This document shows positions 34,634 through 38,102 of a stretch of DNA of 38,102 bases, piece after piece. Origin of the DNA: Flavobacteriia bacterium (GTDB lineage Bacteria > Bacteroidota > Bacteroidia > Flavobacteriales_D > Crocinitomicaceae); NCBI GenBank assembly GCA_009924735.1, contig RFQZ01000028.1:1-38102 (forward strand), written 5' to 3'. The translations under genes and the position numbers were made by a program. Under the pieces are notes generated by a model. The model had not been told where the DNA came from. It saw nothing but the letters and a program-made list of their open reading frames with translations, and made no database searches. The stretch's first letter is position 1. Every line of letters starts with the position of its first letter.

Positions 34634-35653
34634 TTAAATGTGTTTAATTTGGTTTCTTAATGCTTCAATAAACAATGGGTGGTCGTTGTTGCTTTCCACC
34701 AATTGAATTTTTTCCCCGCCCTGTTCTTCAAAAATTTCTTGGTACTCTTCACCGATTTCTATTAAAGTTTCTAAGCAGTCAGAGACAAACGCAGGACTGA
34801 AAACAAGGAGCTTCTTCGCGCCCTTCTTTCCCCATTCAGAGACGACCTTATCGGAAAAAGGCTCCAACCATTTTTTGTCCAAACGCGACTGAAAACAAAC
34901 GGTATACTGTTCAGGTTTTAAGTTTAATCCTTCAGCGATTAACCTTGTGGTTGCATAACATGCAGCTTTGTAACAAAATTTGTTGCTTTCGTTGATTTCG
35001 CTTTCGCAAGGTTGGTCTCCGCACAAATCAGTTCCCTCATACACCTTGTCCACTTGTCGCTCTGGCAAACCATGGTAAGAGAATAAGATGTGATCGTATT
35101 CCTCTAGGTTGTGTGCTTTTGCCCGTGAAACCACAGAAGCAATGTACGAAGGATCGTTGTAAAATTGATTAATGACTTTTACTTCCGGAATCACCCACCA
35201 TTTTGAAATAATCCGCATTGCCTTTTCCAAGGCGGAACCGGTTGATGCACTCGCATATTGCGGGAAAAGAGGAAGTAAGATGATGGTGTTGTAGTTTTTC
35301 AGTCGGATTTTCTCCAGCACTACGTCCAAGGATGGGTTTTGGTATCGCATTGCGAATTCAATGTCGACCTCACCATCTTTGTAAGATTCTTGTAAAAGTT
35401 TGGTGACTGTTTTGGTATGGGTTAGCAATGGCGATTCTCCATTCCCCAGTTTCCAAAGTGACTTGTAAATTTTGGCAGATTTAGGTGCTCGGAAAGGAAC
35501 GATGACGCCATTCACTAAAATTTTTCGCAACAACCATGGGATGTCAATCACGCGAGGGTCGTTCAAAAACTCTGACAAATACCTTCTCACATCCGAAGTC
35601 TTAGGACTGTCAGGCGTACCCAATTGAATCAATAAGACGCAGGTTTTATTCAT
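34634..35653 (-). CDS. hemH: Ferrochelatase
   Basis: 339 aa. It inserts Fe2+ into protoporphyrin IX in the last step of protoheme synthesis. N-terminus VLLIQLGTPDSPKTSDVRRYLSEFLNDPRV is diagnostic; the catalytic His lies in ILFSYHGLPERQ near residue 193 and the acidic partner in SPAFVSDCLETLIEIG near 285. There is a Cys-containing stretch (DLCGDQPCESEINESNKFCYKAAC, which I quote only in part as CGDQPC and KFCYKAAC) as in Bacteroidota enzymes. Standard length, intact. Its promoter is divergent from that of the LuxE-like gene. Confidence 0.96.
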   Translation of the reverse strand: MNKTCVLLIQLGTPDSPKTSDVRRYLSEFLNDPRVIDIPWLLRKILVNGVIVPFRAPKSAKIYKSLWKLGNGESPLLTHTKTVTKLLQESYKDGEVDIEFAMRYQNPSLDVVLEKIRLKNYNTIILLPLFPQYASASTGSALEKAMRIISKWWVIPEVKVINQFYNDPSYIASVVSRAKAHNLEEYDHILFSYHGLPERQVDKVYEGTDLCGDQPCESEINESNKFCYKAACYATTRLIAEGLNLKPEQYTVCFQSRLDKKWLEPFSDKVVSEWGKKGAKKLLVFSPAFVSDCLETLIEIGEEYQEIFEEQGGEKIQLVESNNDHPLFIEALRNQIKHI

Positions 35654-35685
35654 ATCTCTCTAAACAAATCAAATTCAGTAAAGTT

Positions 35686-35693
35686 CAAAGGTA
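35686..35693 (-). promoter_or_regulatory. -7 promoter element of hemH
   Basis: Minus-strand TACCTTTG, 32 nt before the hemH ATG at 35653. The leader ends in GAGAGAT, a weak purine-rich stretch before the start. Confidence 0.55.
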
Positions 35694-35722
35694 TGCATTT
35701 CGAAGAAGTTGGCTTCTTTTTT

Positions 35723-35730
35723 TACCTTTG
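35723..35730 (+). promoter_or_regulatory. -7 promoter element of the LuxE-like gene
   Basis: TACCTTTG, then 4 nt (TTCA) and the ATG at 35735; again a leaderless geometry. An in-frame ATG at 35693 lies upstream of this element and is rejected as the start. Confidence 0.6.
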
Positions 35731-35734
35731 TTCA

Positions 35735-36709
35735 ATGGATTTTTCCGATCGAATTTTTTCTATTCAAGGTCAAGAAGCTTTTGAAAAGCTTGCGGTTGAT
35801 CTGGCTAATTTTCAGTTAATACATTGCGAGGTTTACAGAGAATTTTGTCACCTCTTGGGTTGTAAGGAAATTACCCATTATGATGAAATTCTTTTTTTAC
35901 CGATTTCATTTTTTAAGTCTAATGTTGTAATTTCAAAAGGGGTACAAGAAGATTGCACCCTGTTTTTAAGCAGTGGTACCGAAAATTCAATTCGAAGTAA
36001 GCACTATGTTTCGGACCTGTCATTGTATGAGAAATCCTACCTTCATTCTTTTCGCTTGCAATTTGGAGACCCTTCGGAGTGGGTGATTCTTGCGTTGCTT
36101 CCCAATTACCTTGAACAAGGGGATTCCAGTTTAATATACATGGTGGAGGGGCTCATCCAAAGGTCAGCTTCTGCTCGTTCCGGATTTTTACTGGGTCAAC
36201 TTGAGGAAGTGCACAAGCGCTACCTTGACGCTGTCAACGAGGGAAAGAAATGTATGATTTTCGGTGTGTCTTATGCGCTGTGGGATTTGGCGGATCTAAA
36301 CTTGGATTTTTCAGGCGCCACGGTGATCGAAACAGGCGGAATGAAAGGCAGGCGAGAAGAATTGACGAAAGCAGAACTTCACCATCGACTGAAACAGGGT
36401 TTAAATTTGGACCGCATTTATTCTGAATATGGAATGACGGAATTGCTTTCTCAGGCTTATGGCCACTCTGAAGACCTCGTTTTTTCTACCCCTCCATGGA
36501 TGCGCATAAAAATCAGGGACTTATCCGATCCTTTTTCCTACGTGCAACCAGGCCAGCGAGGCGGAGTGAATGTGATTGATTTGGCAAACATCAACAGTTG
36601 CTGTTTTATTGCTACGCAAGATGTAGGCAGACTTTCAGGCGAAGGCTTTCAATTGGAAGGAAGAATGGCAGATGCCGATGTTCGCGGCTGTAACCAGATG
36701 GTGGAGTAG
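35735..36709 (+). CDS. LuxE-like acyl-protein synthetase / acyltransferase
   Basis: 324 aa from MDFSDRIFSIQGQEAFEKLA. Family features: EILFLPISFFKS near residue 50, the nucleotide-binding-type loop LFLSSGTENSIRSKHYV near 77, FGVSYALWDLADL near 177, VIETGGMKGRREELTK near 200, YSEYGMTELLSQAY near 230 and the conserved C-terminal pattern GRMADADVRGCNQMV. LuxE activates fatty acids as acyl-AMP and takes the acyl group on a Cys; in Bacteroidota the physiological substrate of these stand-alone copies is unknown. The gene is complete, ending in TAG, but a diverged second copy of its last ~22 codons lies 1.36 kb downstream, beyond the ATPase gene. Confidence 0.85.
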   Translation: MDFSDRIFSIQGQEAFEKLAVDLANFQLIHCEVYREFCHLLGCKEITHYDEILFLPISFFKSNVVISKGVQEDCTLFLSSGTENSIRSKHYVSDLSLYEKSYLHSFRLQFGDPSEWVILALLPNYLEQGDSSLIYMVEGLIQRSASARSGFLLGQLEEVHKRYLDAVNEGKKCMIFGVSYALWDLADLNLDFSGATVIETGGMKGRREELTKAELHHRLKQGLNLDRIYSEYGMTELLSQAYGHSEDLVFSTPPWMRIKIRDLSDPFSYVQPGQRGGVNVIDLANINSCCFIATQDVGRLSGEGFQLEGRMADADVRGCNQMVE

Positions 36710-36741
36710 GGTTAATCACAGGTTGTTATTTAAATTGAAGT

Positions 36742-36796
36742 AATTCAGCTAAAAAACTTCAATAAGTTCAATGAATTCAGCTAAAAAACTTCAATA
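36742..36796 (+). repeat. Two exact 23-bp direct repeats upstream of the ATPase gene
   Basis: A 23-bp sequence starting AATTCAGCTAAAAAACTTC occurs at 36742-36764 and again at 36774-36796, with a 32-bp period. Only two copies, AT-rich, in the 139-bp gap between the LuxE-like and ATPase genes. It could be a regulator site or an element boundary. Confidence 0.85.
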
Positions 36797-36848
36797 GGAA
36801 GATAAAAATCGATTAGAAAATCTTAATTTAGCAAAAATAGAAATCACC

Positions 36849-37997
36849 ATGTTACAACTTGAACGGTACATTTTTGCCCAATTAAAGGAACAGATTTTAC
36901 CGGGTCGCGTATTGATTTTACTTGGAGCACGTCGAGTTGGGAAGACCTCCTTGCTTAAGAAGCTTAGTGATAGTTTCCCTGCAGAATCAGTACTTACTTT
37001 AAATGGAGACGATCAAAAAACACTGGATCGTTTGGCAGTGAAGTCGGTTGAAAATTATCGCTCATTGTTGGGTAATGTTCAATACTTAATCATTGATGAG
37101 GCTCAAAACATTCCAGATATCGGGTTAAAACTGAAACTAATGGTGGATGAGTTGCCACAGGTTGCGGTAATTGTTACCGGTTCGTCGATGTTTGAACTCT
37201 CGAATAAATTAGGGGAACCCTTGGTGGGAAGGTCTTATGTAGTCCAGCTATTTCCTTTGGCTCAATTAGAATTCAGTCCGTACGAAAACATCATTGAAAC
37301 GGATGCAAGGCTCGAACAAAGAATGGTTCTTGGTTCGTATCCTGAATTACTGCATTTAACTTCCGAAGACGATAAAATAGACTATTTGGAAGGAATCGTA
37401 AGTAGTTATTTACTCAAGGACATTCTCGCCTTTCAAGGCATTAAGAAAGCAGATAAAATCATGGATTTATTGCGTTTAATTGCCTTTCAACTTGGGGGAG
37501 AGGTTAGCCTTGATGAACTAGCCAAGAGTTTAAAGGGAATCAGCAGAAACACCATTGAGGCCTATTTGGATTTATTAACCAAGGTTTTCGTAATCTATCC
37601 TGTCCGAGGATTTAGTCGGAATTTACGTAAGGAAATTTCCAAATCCAACCGCTGGTATTTTTATGACAACGGAATTCGTAACGCATTAATTAGAAACTAC
37701 CATTCGTTGAATCTGCGAAACGATACGGGGCAGTTATGGGAAAACTACCTCATGGCGGAACGCATGAAACTAAATTCTTATCAAAAAAGACGCGTCAATA
37801 CGTACTTCTGGCGTACCTATGACCAACAGGAAATTGATCTCATAGAAGAATCCGGAGCGGATTTGGTAGCCTATGAATTTAAATGGAATAAAACCAGCGT
37901 AAAAGTCCCAAGCGCATGGAAAAATAACTATCCCGAAGCGAAGTTTGTCTTAGTGAATCAAGACAACTATTTGGATTTTATTACAGGTAAAATTTAA
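36849..37997 (+). CDS. AAA_14 / DUF4143 ATPase
   Basis: 382 aa, normal for the family. AAA_14 domain: Walker A LGARRVGKTSLLKKL near residue 25, Walker B YLIIDEAQNIPDIG near 80, sensor-type VIVTGSSMFELSNKLGEPLVGRS near 107. The middle segment has a winged-helix look (EVSLDELAKSLKGISRNTIEAYL near 218). C-terminal DUF4143 domain: WYFYDNGIRNALI near 274, QLWENYLMAER near 298, YFWRTYDQQEIDLIEE near 322 and VAYEFKW near 340, a pattern like the PD-(D/E)xK nuclease fold. These ATPases are widespread, multicopy and patchily distributed in bacteria; their function is not established. Flanked by LuxE-like 3' ends. Confidence 0.88.
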   Translation: MLQLERYIFAQLKEQILPGRVLILLGARRVGKTSLLKKLSDSFPAESVLTLNGDDQKTLDRLAVKSVENYRSLLGNVQYLIIDEAQNIPDIGLKLKLMVDELPQVAVIVTGSSMFELSNKLGEPLVGRSYVVQLFPLAQLEFSPYENIIETDARLEQRMVLGSYPELLHLTSEDDKIDYLEGIVSSYLLKDILAFQGIKKADKIMDLLRLIAFQLGGEVSLDELAKSLKGISRNTIEAYLDLLTKVFVIYPVRGFSRNLRKEISKSNRWYFYDNGIRNALIRNYHSLNLRNDTGQLWENYLMAERMKLNSYQKRRVNTYFWRTYDQQEIDLIEESGADLVAYEFKWNKTSVKVPSAWKNNYPEAKFVLVNQDNYLDFITGKI

Positions 37998-38064
37998 GGG
38001 GGTTTCCTGATCGAAGACCGCGTAACTCATGCGGATATCCGCGGCTGTAATCAGTTGGTGGTTT
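37998..38064 (+). pseudogene. Detached, diverged C-terminal remnant of a LuxE-like gene
   Basis: Immediately after the ATPase stop, and in the same frame, the DNA reads GGFLIEDRVTHADIRGCNQL then VV. It aligns with the end of the LuxE-like protein (GFQLEGRMADADVRGCNQMV) at about 12 of 23 positions. The DNA at 38028-38061 matches 36671-36704 at 28 of 34 positions. Where the intact gene has its TAG stop, the remnant has TGG, and the frame runs on to the window end. There is no start codon or body to this copy. Confidence 0.7.
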
Positions 38065-38102
38065 GGGTGATATTTCCCCCTGGGTGCGGAATTAATTCCG
38101 CA
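38065..38102. other. Window right end, terminating in a perfect 18-bp palindrome
   Basis: The last 18 bases, TGCGGAATTAATTCCGCA (38085-38102), are their own reverse complement. No gene is seen in this short tail. The first 18 bases of the window are likewise a perfect palindrome (GCCATGAAATTTCATGGC), although there it lies inside a coding region. Confidence 0.9.

Noticed and set aside
36742..36796. CRISPR array
   Set aside because: Only two repeat copies with a 9-bp gap, no cas genes, no spacer-length interval.
1..38102. Hairpin telomeres of a linear replicon, from the palindromic window ends
   Set aside because: The left palindrome lies inside an unfinished CotH reading frame and the gene content is chromosomal; an assembly cause is simpler.

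Overview
The window looks like a contig from a member of the Bacteroidota, most likely Flavobacteriales (a Crocinitomicaceae/Fluviicola-like lineage is my guess, not proven). Evidence: many secreted proteins end in type IX secretion (T9SS) sorting domains of type A or type B; promoters carry the Bacteroidota -7 element TAnnTTTG and start codons lack Shine-Dalgarno sequences; DUF1800/DUF1501 and CotH/lamin-tail proteins are present. No rRNA, tRNA, CRISPR array, transposase or prophage gene was seen. No gene-free stretch exceeds 300 bases.

Layout. 1-2922 (-): a CotH-kinase/lamin-tail surface protein running off the left edge. 2959-4853 (-): DMT transporter and RibD, overlapping by 4 nt. 4942-7127 (+): the GTPases Era and Der, overlapping by 1 nt. 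7132-20638: a cell-surface block with three minus-strand T9SS type B proteins (892, 1663 and 835 aa) surrounding a plus-strand DUF1800-DUF1501 pair. The first two share a nearly identical glycine-rich head on different repeat stalks. 20700-23497 (-): M1 metallopeptidase and a DUF6702-like protein, coupled, and divergent from a YiiX-like lipoprotein hydrolase (23526-24161). 24232-27748 (+): an SGNH hydrolase broken by an exact 65-bp tandem duplication, then a parallel beta-helix protein, both with type A tails. 27834-28777 (+): TylF-like methyltransferase and a tiny Cys-rich lipoprotein. 28844-29734 (-): glucosaminidase/LysM protein. 29906-32521 (+): ClpB. 32625-33190 (+): ribbon-helix-helix/MazF toxin-antitoxin pair. 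33251-35653 (-): adenosylhomocysteinase and ferrochelatase. 35735-36709 (+): LuxE-like acyl-protein synthetase. 36849-37997 (+): AAA_14/DUF4143 ATPase, followed by a second, diverged copy of the LuxE-like C-terminus with no gene attached.

How it fits together: housekeeping genes (riboflavin, heme, SAH recycling, ribosome GTPases, disaggregase) alternate with an envelope programme of adhesin-like T9SS cargo, peptidases, a peptidoglycan hydrolase and polysaccharide-type enzymes.

The observations most worth a second look are: (1) the exact 65-bp frame-breaking tandem duplication in the SGNH gene; (2) an ATPase gene bracketed by two LuxE 3' ends, which looks like an insertion footprint; (3) six genes whose -7 promoter element sits exactly 4-5 nt before the start codon, predicting leaderless mRNAs; (4) paired surface proteins with a conserved head and swapped stalks; (5) a protein with both Tat-type and T9SS signals; (6) perfect 18-bp palindromes at both window ends.
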